A DNA stretch of 64,000 bases from Puccinellia tenuiflora (taxonomy: Eukaryota > Streptophyta > Magnoliopsida > Poales > Poaceae), in NCBI GenBank assembly GCA_012064385.1, contig QRDG01000816.1, positions 124,001 to 188,000 of the forward strand. The letters run 5' to 3'. The position numbers were made by a program, and so were the translations under genes. How positions within the stretch are numbered: position 1 is the first letter of the stretch; every line of letters starts with the position of its first letter. Below are positions 11,301 to 22,566 of the stretch, piece by piece. Below the pieces are notes generated by a model. That model was not told the origin of the DNA. It saw only the letters and a program-made list of their open reading frames with translations, and did not search any database.

Positions 11301-12977
11301 CGCAGGTAAGCAGCAATCATTCGGCTTGAATCAACAACAAAATAACCTCGTTCAAGTAGGATAACTGACACAAGATAAGTTTGATATTGATAGAGCTTTG
11401 ACTACGACATTCAACAATAAGTCTGTTTCAACTATAATTTCGTTTCAACAACAAAATATCCAGTCTGTCTAAAACACAATCTTTGTGTGAACAAGGAGTC
11501 GTAAACTATGTTGAGATCAAGAAGTTCTCCAACGACTGAACCAATGTCTCCCAATTAAGAAAACCAAGCAGAGAACCATGCATACTTCTCACATCAGAGG
11601 ACAAACAAAAGTGTTTGTTAGACTTCATAATTCAAGGGAGTTCTGTATGGAAAATAAACACATCAGGTTGTGTTCTACATTTACAGGCTCACCAGTCACC
11701 ATTGCTTTTTATTAGTACCCTTACATGAGAAATTGGTCATACAACTATACTTACCCATTCCTTCTATTTGGAATTTTGGGTAGTAAAGCCCATTGAACCA
11801 AGGCTTGCCTGGCTTGCGTGAAATTGTCTTCACATGTGAATTGAATTTTTTCAACTTGGTTCTAATCATGTGCATAACTGAGAATGTGAAAAATAACATT
11901 CGATTTGGTGAAACATAACCAAGATTTCAAGATCCTTTTACAAAGGTCTCACCTTTTTCAGCAGGTGCAGTTTGTATCACATCGTCACCAATACCAGTGT
12001 CATCATAGACGAGGCTTCCAGGTTAGCTTTGTGCTTCATCATCGATGTTGATGATCTTACAATTTCCGTTCCTTCCATGTTATCCAAGCTCCTTCTTCTT
12101 TTCCAAATTGTTCTTAGGCTAGTCTACCATGTCTTCACAAGAATTCTGACGATTAATTTCATTTGGCACATAACGTCATCCTTCTCATTTAAGAGAGATA
12201 ATTACATCAAACACCACTCTATGTGGCACTTGTTGCGCAAAACACATGAACAAAACCTTTTTTTGGCAACACACCACACATTTTTGTCGAATTAGTTGCA
12301 CCCAACCCAAAAAATGATTAATCTCGATTTTTTGGTCAATTACTTGAAGCTCACACGAGGCAAAAATGATATTAATCTTGTTTTTTGATTAATTATTTAC
12401 AACCAACACGAGGCTTTTGTGGATAATTACTTGCAGCTAATACCATGCTTTGTGGCAGATATTACACCAATTAAATAAACGAAAGGATCGTTACACCATG
12501 CTAATACCATGCTAACACCATGCTAATACCATAATAATCAGCAACGAAAGGATCGTTACACCAATTAGATATTACACCAATCGAAAGGATCGTTCGATTG
12601 ATTAGGCAAGGAGCCTGCAGTATGACTACAATTGCATCGGTATGGGCGTCCCGCCTCCATAGTTGGCAGCTGGAGGACACTGGGTACATGGCCATGACGA
12701 CCCACTGGTCCTGCTGCAGTGTGGGTGCATCGCGTACGTCATGGTCAAGTGTTGGTGACTACACCTATGCAAAAAATGTCTTTTGCAAGGGACTTTGTTC
12801 TAGTTCTGCTTTCTGGACTGTTTGAATTTTATTGTTGAAACTGCTGATGCATCTGTTCTTGAAGTGGTGCATGTTTTATCTAGGCCCGGTACTGATCCGT
12901 AGACTTGGCCAGTACTGATCCGTATCTGTACTAATTAAGTGGTTAAGATGGGCTTTTAATAAGAGTTTTAATAATCA
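11301..12977. other. Unassigned intergenic sequence with minor repeats
   Basis: Only small structure is visible: short iterations of taccatgctaa near 12490-12530, and gaaaggatcgtt repeated three times between 12480 and 12595. No convincing gene was found. Confidence 0.4.
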
Positions 12978-12990
12978 CTAGTATATGTGC

Positions 12991-13005
12991 ACGTGCAACG
13001 CACGT
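12991..13005 (-). other. Terminal hairpin of the Helitron
   Basis: Perfect palindromic stem of six pairs around an aac loop, placed just before the CTAG terminus as required for Helitron termination. Confidence 0.75.
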
Positions 13006-15105
13006 CTATTCAGTCTTCATGTGTGTCGTGTCCCAAGTCCTATCTCCTCTATATCAAGAATCATGCTCGTAGTCCCATTTCCATGTGTCGCGTTTCAATT
13101 CTTTTCCTGTGTGCCGTGTCCCAACTCCCATCTCTTCTCTATATCAAGAATTCTGATCGCAATCCAAATCCCATGTGCCGATCCCAGCACCACTCATGGC
13201 TGCCAAACGTGATGGTGAGGCAATGCCAATTTTTTTCACAAGCATTACCGCAACGGCCACCACAAAGTTTCCATTTGAATCCCCTTCCGGCTCCACATTA
13301 TCTACCAGATCCCCCATTCTGACACCACCAGACGGAAGGCGGACGCCACCAGTGGCCATCAATTGCTATTCTAAGACACGTTGTCTAACGGAACTTTCGA
13401 ATCAAATCATCGAATGAATGAGAAAATGGTGAAGCTGTGGCGCAAGCTTTTATTCATTTCTCACTTACTCAATTTGGACGGAACAAATGACAAGAAGCAG
13501 CAAGTAACACCACAAGTTTCACTTCAAGTTCCATCCAACACCATTAGCAGTCCACCATGCGAAAGGCAAGGTTGAAATTTCTACTAATAAAACTTTTCTT
13601 TTGAAGAATACATTTCTTAAACTCAAGCATCCACAAATCCACAACCGAAAATAAACTGGTCATACATAATCGGCACCCGAAAAAACTGGATAGAACCAAG
13701 AAGGTATCTTGAATTGTAAAGAAGAAAACTATTAACTTTATGTTCTGAATTGCAACTGTATAATGCTTGCTCCCACTTTATCTGAATTGTAAACACGACA
13801 GCAGTAGTCATCTGCAAAGTACTGAACAAAGGTACAAATAAACCATTGAAGTGTAACATGAAACAACCTTTGTTAACAACAAGAAAAAAAGCTCATATTC
13901 AAACCATGATAAATGCCGATATAAGTCTGGTTTATGATTTTCTAGTAAAATGGCATCATTGTGATTGCCTGTATGTTTGCAAATAAAATCTCACATAGAT
14001 AAAATGGATATTCTCTGTGTGTGCTAATGGTAAGATTCATGGTAAAAAAAAAGGTACACCCTCAGGGTATGAAAAAATCAGGAACTTCCTGAACTTGACG
14101 CTGAAAGATATGAATGCAAACCAACACAAGTAATCATGTAAAGTAAGATAATATCAATAAGCACTTTTAAATACTTAATTGCGCAGATAAAATCTGGTGA
14201 AATACTTTGTATTGACGACATATCCAATACTCTGTTGTTGGCTAAGTGAAATAGAAAAATGAGGCATAATTGTTATATAAGAACCTCAAACCTGAATTTA
14301 TGCATGAAACTGAAGGATGCTATAAGGCCCAAACTAGAATCATTATATACATAAATCAAACATCAATTTATGCACACGGGCCATTTGAGTAGAAGAGATG
14401 CACGAAAGATAAGAATAGTAGACTCCAAGACACACATGGCTTAGCCCTGCATGTGGTCAGCAACAACGCCATTCCTCTCCTCGCATCACCTCACTCTCCT
14501 TCTTGGATATCTCGTTCCATTTATTAAAGAAGGCAAACTCATTTTGTAAATGATCAAGATTGAAATGGAAAATAGCAACCCAATTAATTTTTTCAGGAGC
14601 TAAAGTGAAATGCAAGAATTTGTAAGCGACCTCAGTTGTAACATCTTTGTACTACCTTGGATCTTTGTCACCATGCTGCCAAATTTAAGGTCCTACCATG
14701 GCCTGCAGGGACAAGTCACGTCTACCGTATGCACATGGAAGAGGAATCGAAAAAAATGAGATAATTACCTACAAGAAGCAGGTGTAATTCAAGCTGATCC
14801 TTGTGATTAGTAATTGCAAGAAAATGTGAAATTTTATAAGATCTTATACCTAGTCAGTTGACAAAAAAAATGAACAGATGCAGATTAATAGACAGTATAT
14901 ACACTGACTTAGGCTTAAATCTGCAGTTGGAGCACACTTATCATGATAAACATATGCATAGATGCATAAAAGGACCATCGAACCAACTACCTGCATTAAA
15001 CATCCATGGTCGGTTAATTGCATCACCTTTTCCATTCATTGCGTCATAGAGGTAGAAGAAAATCTAGAGCAGATTGAAACGCAGAGTTGCAAAAGAACAT
15101 TGCTC

Positions 15106-15600
15106 GTACCTGGAATGCGGCGTCCGAGCGCGAGGGTGGAGAGGATGGGGACAATCATCCCAGGATAGGAAATCTGTGTGAGAAAAAAAACACCTGCATG
15201 CTTCTCCTCTTCTACAGCTAGATCTGAACGAACTTCAGCAAGGTGTGCCGTGTGCATCTGATAAAAGAAGAAAAAAAGGATTCAGCAGCCTATAGGGGAC
15301 CGGCGTGCAGGTCAATAAGCACGACGAAGTAACGTGTGGCTTGTTTACCTGCGTTGTAGTGGACGGCAGCCTGGTCGAGTAGAAGGCTCAAGGCAACGCC
15401 GGCGAGAGGATAAAGACTGGGGCGTGTGGGTTGCAGGTGCAGGGGACGGGCGGCCTGTGGGTACAGAGGAGGCGGCGTCGCGTGCGAGGCGATGGCGGCT
15501 TGCAGGGCGGCGGCAGGGCAATGATGTGGCCGGGCAAGATAGTCGCGCGTGAGGGCGATGGATCAAAAAATAAAAATGGCGGCGCCCCTGATTAGTGGTG
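15106..15600 (-). pseudogene. Exon-like segments captured in the Helitron
   Basis: On the minus strand a GC-rich open segment ends CTACAACGCAG|GTAAAC near 15349. A second begins after a pyrimidine tract (tttcttcttttatcag|ATGC, 15257) and ends near 15194 at GCATGCAG|GT. A third runs ATTTCCTATCC to GCATTCCAG|GTACG near 15170-15106. The pieces look like consecutive exons, though the last apparent intron would be only about 20 bases, so at least one border is wrong. No protein family is recognised. Confidence 0.35.
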
Positions 15601-15834
15601 ATTATTGCGTTAATGAAGCGTTGTATGTGGACGCGGGCGTGGAATTCCTCCGTTGGCAGAGTTTTCGTCCGTCGTAGGTAATTACTAAGTACACACCGAC
15701 TCGGGAGTAAAGTAATCGCAACCATTAGAGTTTATTATGTGGGGCTAATCTGACGGTGCAAATTAAACTCGGTACATTTGCGGGGTGGCTTTAGAAAAGA
15801 AAAAAATTGCTTGTTTAATAATAGTATATATAGA

Positions 15835-16420
15835 TAGTAACCGCTAACCAATTTGGCCACGCTCTGCTAATGTATGCAGGTCGTTGCATGGGCCAGCATC
15901 CTGGCGACTTCAATATAGAACCGCATGCACGTGGACTATGGGCTGAATAATTGCTTAATCATTAGTTGTTAATCTCCCCGCCTAATCCATGTATGATACC
16001 CCATACCCGCATGCACGTATGCAATGAACGTTTTTTTGGTGATGTGAATGGTACGAGTTAGCTTAGCTAGCAAGCACCAAGCTCCTAGCTAACAAAGATT
16101 ATATATTGTAAATCTCGTTTTGTTTGAAATCTTTTATATATATAACTTGTCCATAATTTGGTATAGGCGACCGTATTTCACAAGGTGATCAGGTGGTAAA
16201 ATACCTTAAAATTCAGGGTGGCGCGTGACTGCGCAAATTTAATTCAATATTAGAATTTCGCATTTATGATGCGTGAGTCAAATAATTTGTCTTTTTGATT
16301 CAGGATAAAATAATAATCCTTTGTAAGGATTTCTATTATTTCTATAATATTTATTTGACTTTTTTTCAAATTTCATACACCTCATATTATTAGACAAAAT
16401 CGATGTCAACAGGACACGGT
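15835..16420. other. Unassigned intergenic sequence
   Basis: AT-rich, with no gene or terminal repeats recognised. Confidence 0.4.
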
Positions 16421-16765
16421 GTTTTGGCATGTAGGTTTAGATGTACCCATTATGAAAAATGTATTTTAAATATATTTTGAAATTTCAAAAATCCGGAACT
16501 AAAATTTCAGGTGTACATCAAGACATTCATGTTTGTACACAAAGTTTCATGAAAAAAAGTAATTTTTTATGGCTTGTGGAAAAAAGACAAAAAATATCTC
16601 GTGAATACTCAATTTGGAGCACCATAAAATTTGTTTCCAAAACTGATTTTTCCATATATGATTTTTTTTTGACATTTCCAAAAATACCTCGTGAATAGAT
16701 TTTTTTGACATTTAAAAAAATATGATTTTTGAATAGTGGGTGTATCTACATCTATGAGCCAAAAC
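16421..16765. mobile_element. About 345-bp MITE-like element
   Basis: The ends are imperfect inverted repeats of nearly 40 bp: gttttggcatgtaggtttag at 16421 and, inverted, gttttggctcatagatgtag at 16765. Both continue into a tgtaccca/acaccca block. A lone terminus of the same kind lies at about 6673-6710. No target duplication could be fixed, so the superfamily is open. Confidence 0.6.
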
Positions 16766-16879
16766 TGATTTTTTCCATATACAGTACAAGAGAAGCGACT
16801 AGTTTAGTTGCAAGCTTACTTTAGCATTGGAGGCATCCTTCTCTTGAAGACCCGGGCGATCGCCCTATTCACCCGTTCT

Positions 16880-17170
16880 ATGAACTGACCATGTCGCTGC
16901 GCTTGCCGAGATCACACGCCGCCTATTCTGGCCTGTCGTGCGGCTGCAGCGCCACCATGATCAAGAAGAAGGTGTTTGAGAACTCTAGCATCCAGAAAAA
17001 GAGGCATGGTGCTGGCGCCTTCCGCTGCAAGGCAATCATCGGGACGTCAGGTACGTCCGTTCCCTGGTGCTGGCGCCGACGGTGGTGCCGAGCGACTCGA
17101 CCTCGCCATCGCCGGCATGCGTGCACCGGAAGGCGTTCAGCAGGTGAAGGAGTGCTTAGAGGGATGATGT
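16880..17170 (+). pseudogene. Gene fragment of unknown family
   Basis: An open frame from the ATG at 16891 encodes a basic stretch (SATMIKKKVFENSS, KKRHGAGAFRCK) and meets a GT-like splice border near 17051. A second frame at about 17070-17165 reads GAERLDLAIAG.., similar to copy A near 6950-7000. No domain is recognised. Confidence 0.35.
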
Positions 17171-17435
17171 TCAGTTTTGAATTTAATCCTGAAACGCTAA
17201 TGTGTGTGGACAATTTGTTAACCCAGGCCTTCATGCAATTGTAAACGCACTGGATCGAGACCTGGGATGTGTATGCCTCTTAGTGAACTGCTACATGCTA
17301 GGCAGTGCAGGTGTAGAGACATGTGTAATGGTCAGCAAAATAGTGTAGTTGGTCATGGAAGTATGGGAAGACGGGTTGTACTGCTGCATCGATAGCAAGC
17401 ACGTAAAAAGAGGAGAGGACATTGTAATAGGGATT
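17171..17435. other. Unassigned sequence
   Basis: Nothing is recognised; it may be 3' flank of the gene fragment before it. Confidence 0.3.
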
Positions 17436-17439
17436 TAGT

Positions 17440-17690
17440 TACGGGTCGAAATACCGCGGTTACCGACTGGTAACCGGAATTCCCAACCCCCCGAGAAACG
17501 AGTTTATTGATCGAAAAATATCGGTCCGTTAGAGTTGAGGCGATTTTTTATTTCCAAATCTATTTTTGATTTTCTCTAAATATTTTTAATTTAAATTTTA
17601 AATTTTGTCTGAGAATCTCACCGGTAACCGATCGGTAATTTCCCGGTAACCATGGTTACCAAAAATCTTGTTGCCCCCTGAGATTTTTTT
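17440..17690. mobile_element. Probable hAT-like MITE
   Basis: ccgcggttaccgactggtaa near the left end and the inverted ggtaaccatggttaccggga near the right end form imperfect inverted termini around an AT-rich core. Exact ends and target duplication were not resolved. Confidence 0.45.
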
Positions 17691-17699
17691 TAATTCAGT

Positions 17700-18137
17700 A
17701 ACCAAATCCTTTCATTGTATCATGTCTCGCTTCTAAATCTGAAGAAAAAGAAAGGAAGGCGAATCTAGTGAACCAGGACCCGTGTTCCTCTGTTTTTTTT
17801 TTCTGTTTTCGTCATCTCCAATCGAACCCAATTAATCCATCGCCGCGGAGTCAAGTGAGGTCGAGTGAGACTCCAGTGCGCTGACATCTAGTCCCCGAGT
17901 ACAATTCTACTACCGGCGTCACGGAAGGTTCCATGGTGGTTGCAACAACACCCAGGAACCAGGAGGGAAAGAACAAGGAGATTAGACGGCGGTGATTCCT
18001 TTGCTAGCGACTGAACGCTGCCAATGTTCTTTCATGGGTGTGCGGCGGCGGTGGCGGCGGACGCGCCGTTCATGCGGAATATGTTATGTGGTGAGGCGCT
18101 CGTGATGTACGCCTCTGTGGCGGTAGTGGAGGGCTGA
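17700..18137 (+). pseudogene. Degenerate coding fragment (copy B), interrupted by a LINE remnant
   Basis: The order of shared blocks matches copy A at 6725-6960, including caacacccaggaaccaggag and the ggtggcggcggacgcg region. Copy B is cut at 18138, where the poly(T) of a minus-strand LINE begins. Unrecognised family. Confidence 0.4.
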
Positions 18138-18830
18138 TGGTGCCATTTTTTTTAACCGGGCTACTCCCATTTCCATTAATTGCTCAGCAGAAATATAAGG
18201 TTCAGCTTAGGTACACAACAAAGGGGACGGAAAAGAGAGTAGAACCGAAAAGAATGTAACCATAGGAAAGCCCGCCGTGTAACCTCGACATCAATATTAC
18301 ATTAGGGGCAAAAAACCTACCCCTAAACTACCAAGTCACCAACATCCGAAACCAACATTATTTTTATCCATGTTACACACTACCACTGGACTTCAAAGCA
18401 CAAGGTTCCACCAAGCAAAACCGCAACCCCGCAACGAATAGGGGTGGAGACAGGGGGGACCAGCAGGGGCCTGCCCCCCCCCCCCCCCCCCCCCCCAACA
18501 ACACTGATTTGTTGCTAATTTTTTTTAACAGTGTATATTTTGAAAATTTTAGTTAAGCCGGCCCCCCTAATCTCCAAATTAAACAAATCCTGCCTCCGCC
18601 CCTGACAGCGAAGACAACAAACCATCAGGTTCCTGCGAGACGGAGAGCTCCATCTACCGCGCCATTGTTCCTTGTCGAGACAGCCGCTATCTGAGACGCC
18701 TTTCTCATCAGATCATCAGCACCACCTGTGATCAGCACACCGTCTTCTTCGCCGTAAAGCCCTGCCCAGTAAGAACACATGAGAAGACAGTAACCAAAGG
18801 AGATCACACTTTCAACTTCTCAAAAGACAT
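18138..18830 (-). mobile_element. 3' end of a LINE, minus strand, with a hAT MITE inside
   Basis: The minus strand ends in poly(A) (T run near 18145-18153). Its ORF tail (about 18625-18807) carries YWAGLYGEEDG, comparable to YWAGLHTSSDQ in the C-terminal region of the LINE at 19153, so this is the C-terminus plus 3' untranslated region of a related element. The 5' limit is unclear. Confidence 0.65.
18439..18604. mobile_element. 166-bp hAT-type MITE
   Basis: Termini TAGGGGTGGAGACAGG and, inverted, CAGGGGCGGAGGCAGG. The flanking octamers gcaacgaa (18431-18438) and acagcgaa (18605-18612) differ at two positions, read as an old 8-bp duplication. A run of more than 20 C lies inside (about 18474-18496). 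Confidence 0.7.
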
Positions 18831-18840
18831 CCTGTTTCGA

Positions 18841-19137
18841 GTAATTCAAATAGCCTAGCAAACCACAGCCAAAAGCAACATGTTTAAAACTTCTACTCCG
18901 TATCACTTAGAGTTGGCACCAGGTTGCTTGTTTCTAGAAACCGGCCGGCAGGTATAGAAGCTGGTGGAGTGGTTTATCCCCACCTTCTCACCCTCTTCGT
19001 AACTTTTTTTGGTTGCATACCACGTTTACAACGTGGTCACCCTTTTCGTAACTATAACCTTTGTTCCATATTATAAGCCGTTTTGGCTAACTAGTATCAC
19101 CTAGAGTTGGGAGTTGTATTTTCTAGCGACTACAAAC
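18841..19137. other. Unassigned sequence with Stowaway-like scraps
   Basis: Phrases such as gttccatattataagccgtt near 19062 resemble Stowaway MITE interiors, but no complete pair of termini could be found. Confidence 0.3.
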
Positions 19138-19152
19138 AGATTACCGTAACAA

Positions 19153-21456
19153 GGTGTGATTTTGAAGATTGACTTTGAAAAGGCATACGATAAAGTGAAT
19201 TGGGAATTTTTACTGGTGTGTTGTAGACAGCTGGGATTTAGTGAGAAGTGGTTAAAGTGGATAAAGAATGTGGTCAGTGGTGGAACCTTGAGTGTTAAAG
19301 TTAATGACAATGTGGGCCCATATTTTGGCAGTCACAAAGGTGTTCGTCAGGGGGATCCTTTTGCTCCCACCTTATTTAATATTGCAGCTAACTGTCTGGC
19401 TAAAATGGTTTCTCTGGCACAGCAAAATGGCCTGTTCACTGGGTTGGCTGGTCAGATAATTGAGGGGGGAGTTCCTATTTTACAATATGCTGATGACACT
19501 ATACTGCTGATCCAAGATGACATGGAAGGAGCAAGAAATTTAAAACTGTTGTTATATGCTTTTGAGGCAATGTCAGGTTTGAAAATCAACTTTGAGAAAA
19601 CTGAAGTTCTGTTAATTCAAGATGATCTGATGAAACAGAAAGAATATGCTGATCTTTTCAATTGCCAGATGGGCAAGTGGCCTATTACTTATTTGGGTGC
19701 CCCAGTGTGTGCAAGAAGAATTACTGTGTCTGAAATGAAATTTCTTGATGAGAAATTGAAAAAGAAAATGGGAGGTTGGATGGGGGGCTCTATGTCTATT
19801 GGTGGGAGAGTTATTAAAATAGACTCATGTTTAGCAAGTACTGCTGTTTATCAGATGTCTTTGGGCTTGTTGCATAAATCTAATACAGATAGCCTGGAGA
19901 AACACATGAGAAGCTTTTTGTGGGCTGGTGGCACTGGTAAGAGAAAATACCACCTAGTTAAATGGAAGTTAATTTGCAAACCAAGAAGCAAAGGGGGTCT
20001 GGGTGTGAAAAAATTATCTCTGTTTAATATCAGCTTGATGTGCAAATGGTGGTGGAAACTGGAAACTGGAGATGGTCCCTGGCAATCCTTCATGAAAAAG
20101 AAATATCTGTCTGAAGATACTGTATTTGGCGTGTCACAGAAGAGAAAAGATTCTGCTTTTTGGACTGATATGCTGGCTGTCAAAAACATTTACCTTTGTG
20201 GCAGGAAAATGGTTGTGGGGAATGGCCAAGACACTGACTTCTGGGGTGATGCTTGGTGTGGACATAGTCCTCTGAAGGATTCTTTTCAAGATCTGTATGC
20301 AATTTGCAATGAACAGCACATATCTGTATCTGATGCTGCTGGTAGGAGGTGGCATTTTACTTTCAGGAGATGGCTCCCTGATTATTTGCAAGATCAGGCT
20401 AGGAGATTGCAGGATATGCTGTGTGGGGTTGCTCTGAACTCAGATAAGGATGTGCCAGTTTGGAAATGGACAAAGAGTGGTATGTTCAGCGTAAAATCTG
20501 TTTATAAGAATCTCAGCAGTAATGGTATGGACAGATCATTCAAGCATCTTTGGAAAGCAAAGATTCCCTTCAAAATTAAAATCTGGTTGTGGTTAATCTG
20601 GCATAATGCAATTGCCTCGAAGGATAACATGTGTAAGAGGGGTTGGACAGGTAATACAAAATGTCAGTTTTGTGATGAAGAGGAAACCATTCTACACATG
20701 TTTTTCTCTTGTTCCTTAGCCAAATACATTTGGTCCATGGTTGCTAGGGCTATTGGGGCTCCTAACAGACCAGGATCTTTCTCTCAATTCTTCTGGTGGT
20801 TTCCCCAGTTCCTTTCAGCAAGTAGAAACGTGCAGATTGCTGGGATCGCTGCGATCTGCTGGGCAATTTGGAAGACCCGCAACAGAGCTTGCTTTGAGGG
20901 AAAATTGATTAAATCTCCTATTGAATTAATATACTACTCTGCTGTCTTTATGAAATATTGGGCAGGTTTGCATACTTCTTCTGACCAGGAGGCTCTCAGG
21001 ATGGGCGCGGAGGCGCTCATCAATTTCGCTGCTGCTGCTGAGGGAGGTGAAGGATCAAGCAACAATTCGACCACGCGCCGGCTGGATGGCCCTTCCCATG
21101 AGAGGGGACCGGGCTCTGATCAGATGCAAGAGTGATCATCGTTGCCCCAAGTAAAAGAAGTTGTGTTCAAAAACAGGTGTCAACAAAAAAAGGCTGTTTT
21201 TGGTTAGTAGGTTCTGATGGGTTCTACCCACATCTGGCTTGTAATGAAACTTGGAAAAAGTTTGGTGTCGCCTGCACCCCCTTTGTGGGTGGCTGACTTT
21301 GGTTTTAGTCGTTTGGTAGTCTAGTAAACTCCTAGTGGTTAGTTGTTACTTTCCTTGTTGCACCTGGATGCTTGGATCGTTGTTTTCGTTATCTCCTGGT
21401 AATGAAAATTCGATCCCCCTGTGGGGGGTTTCGCGTGTAAAAAAAAAAAAAAAAAA
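19153..21456 (+). mobile_element. 5'-truncated LINE with poly(A) tail
   Basis: Both ends are fixed by the identical 15-bp duplication agattaccgtaacaa at 19138-19152 and 21457-21471. The element ends in about 18 A. It starts within the reverse transcriptase domain, so the endonuclease and ORF1 are missing, as expected from incomplete target-primed reverse transcription. The open frame is unbroken, which suggests a fairly recent insertion. Confidence 0.93.
19156..21135 (+). CDS. LINE ORF2 fragment: reverse transcriptase and zf-RVT
   Basis: The frame is open for about 660 residues but has no genuine start; the first codons belong to the middle of the reverse transcriptase (ILKIDFEKAYDKVNWEFL). 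The catalytic box YADDTILL lies near residue 115, after the GVRQGDPFAPTLFN block. The C-terminal third has the zinc-binding zf-RVT pattern (LWKAKIPFKIKIWLWL, then CQFCDEEETILHMFFSC). An RNase H domain is not evident. In a full element this protein would nick the target and copy the RNA; this copy lacks the endonuclease and cannot move itself. Confidence 0.93.
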   Translation: MILKIDFEKAYDKVNWEFLLVCCRQLGFSEKWLKWIKNVVSGGTLSVKVNDNVGPYFGSHKGVRQGDPFAPTLFNIAANCLAKMVSLAQQNGLFTGLAGQIIEGGVPILQYADDTILLIQDDMEGARNLKLLLYAFEAMSGLKINFEKTEVLLIQDDLMKQKEYADLFNCQMGKWPITYLGAPVCARRITVSEMKFLDEKLKKKMGGWMGGSMSIGGRVIKIDSCLASTAVYQMSLGLLHKSNTDSLEKHMRSFLWAGGTGKRKYHLVKWKLICKPRSKGGLGVKKLSLFNISLMCKWWWKLETGDGPWQSFMKKKYLSEDTVFGVSQKRKDSAFWTDMLAVKNIYLCGRKMVVGNGQDTDFWGDAWCGHSPLKDSFQDLYAICNEQHISVSDAAGRRWHFTFRRWLPDYLQDQARRLQDMLCGVALNSDKDVPVWKWTKSGMFSVKSVYKNLSSNGMDRSFKHLWKAKIPFKIKIWLWLIWHNAIASKDNMCKRGWTGNTKCQFCDEEETILHMFFSCSLAKYIWSMVARAIGAPNRPGSFSQFFWWFPQFLSASRNVQIAGIAAICWAIWKTRNRACFEGKLIKSPIELIYYSAVFMKYWAGLHTSSDQEALRMGAEALINFAAAAEGGEGSSNNSTTRRLDGPSHERGPGSDQMQE

Positions 21457-21471
21457 AGATTACCGTAACAA

Positions 21472-22104
21472 ACTTCGTCACAAGTCACGTACACATCCGC
21501 AGATCCTGCCGCGTTGCACCAAGCATGTTTATCGTGGCCGCGTGTCCCGGCCCATAGTACGCATGAAAAGACGCAGTGGCACAATGTTTGCTTTCTCTCG
21601 CCTTGCTATAACAGTTCACACGGCAGAGCCGCATGATTGTTGGTGAATTAATATATATCTCTGTTAGGTGAACTCACTACGTATAGCTTGGTAGACATGA
21701 CTTTTATTTAGGTAGACGCTGCATGCATGGGAGTATACATATAATTCTGTTTTTATTTATTCAATATATATCTGTCTGCCTTTGCTGACTTGGCGCCTCG
21801 TGCATGCATGAAGTAAATATATTAAAAGAGATAAATCTCTGACGCAAACAACTTTCTCAACGGCGCCGTAGCATATGCATGCATGGCCGTGATACTACAA
21901 CTTATCATTTCAGAATAAGAAAACAAATACAAATAACAAGGAAACGAAATAAGAGAAGTACATAACATTTAACATATTTTCGAAAGTATGCATGTTTCCG
22001 TTTTGAACACCGATATCTTAGTAAGGACCTAAATTTGTCTGATAGAGTCGAAGGACCGGATTAGAACCAAGAATGCATTGTGGAGGGACTAGGTCTTTTC
22101 ATAA
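21472..22104. other. Unassigned intergenic sequence
   Basis: Continues the pre-insertion sequence of the LINE target. No gene or repeat is recognised. Confidence 0.4.

Positions 22105-22193
<89 letters not shown>
22105..22193. repeat. (TA)n microsatellite
   Basis: About 89 bp of uninterrupted TA dinucleotides; a further TA tract of about 22 bp resumes at 22566. Confidence 0.98.
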
Positions 22194-22195
<2 letters not shown>

Positions 22196-22566
22196 ACATA
22201 TTCATACTACACCCGGGTGTAGCTACACCCACGTACGTTTCTCACGATTTAGGAGGTATCTATTATATCGGAGAGTATGTACATGTAGTATGAAGTATAT
22301 ATGATTATTTAGAAAGTATAGATACTACTTTATAGGTAGTATGTATAATTTTTGTACATACTCCTTTTTTACGTACCAATATGACAGTATATTTAATATA
22401 ATGCAAACTACATACCCACTTTCAAATTTTTTCACATAACTTGGTATGAAGTATCTTAGATATAGTATATGAACATACTCAAACCGATAAAGTATTACAT
22501 ATACTTTCATATGGTAGTATTTAGACATTGATGTAACTACACCCGGGAGTAGGAAGCATTTTCCCT
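22194..22566. mobile_element. About 373-bp MITE inserted in the TA microsatellite
   Basis: The 34-bp termini (22193-22226 and the inverse of 22533-22566) match at about 26 positions and share cccgggtgtag. TA repeats lie on both sides, so the element probably split one microsatellite. The core is AT-rich and non-coding. A target duplication cannot be read in TA repeats. Confidence 0.7.

Larger units (their letters stand above)
12978..15834 (-). mobile_element. 2.86-kb non-autonomous Helitron with exon-like cargo
   Basis: On the minus strand the element starts A|TCTATATATACTATTATTAA at 15834 and ends CTAG|T at 12978. A perfect 6-bp stem with a 3-base loop (12991-13005, acgtgc-aac-gcacgt on the plus strand) lies 9 bases inside the end. 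Start, end, hairpin and A/T insertion site all fit Helitrons. No Rep/helicase is encoded. The interior holds gene-like segments with splice-like borders near 15110-15260 and 15345-15600 and a short internal repeat near 13018-13150, consistent with captured host fragments. Confidence 0.8.

Noticed and set aside
11972..12295. 107-residue plus-strand frame
   Set aside because: No recognisable motif, AT-rich composition, and no promoter or splice context.
12598..12825. Possible hAT transposase scrap (VWASRLH...GYMAMTTHW)
   Set aside because: The resemblance is only to a few residues, with no adjacent conserved blocks; too weak to annotate.
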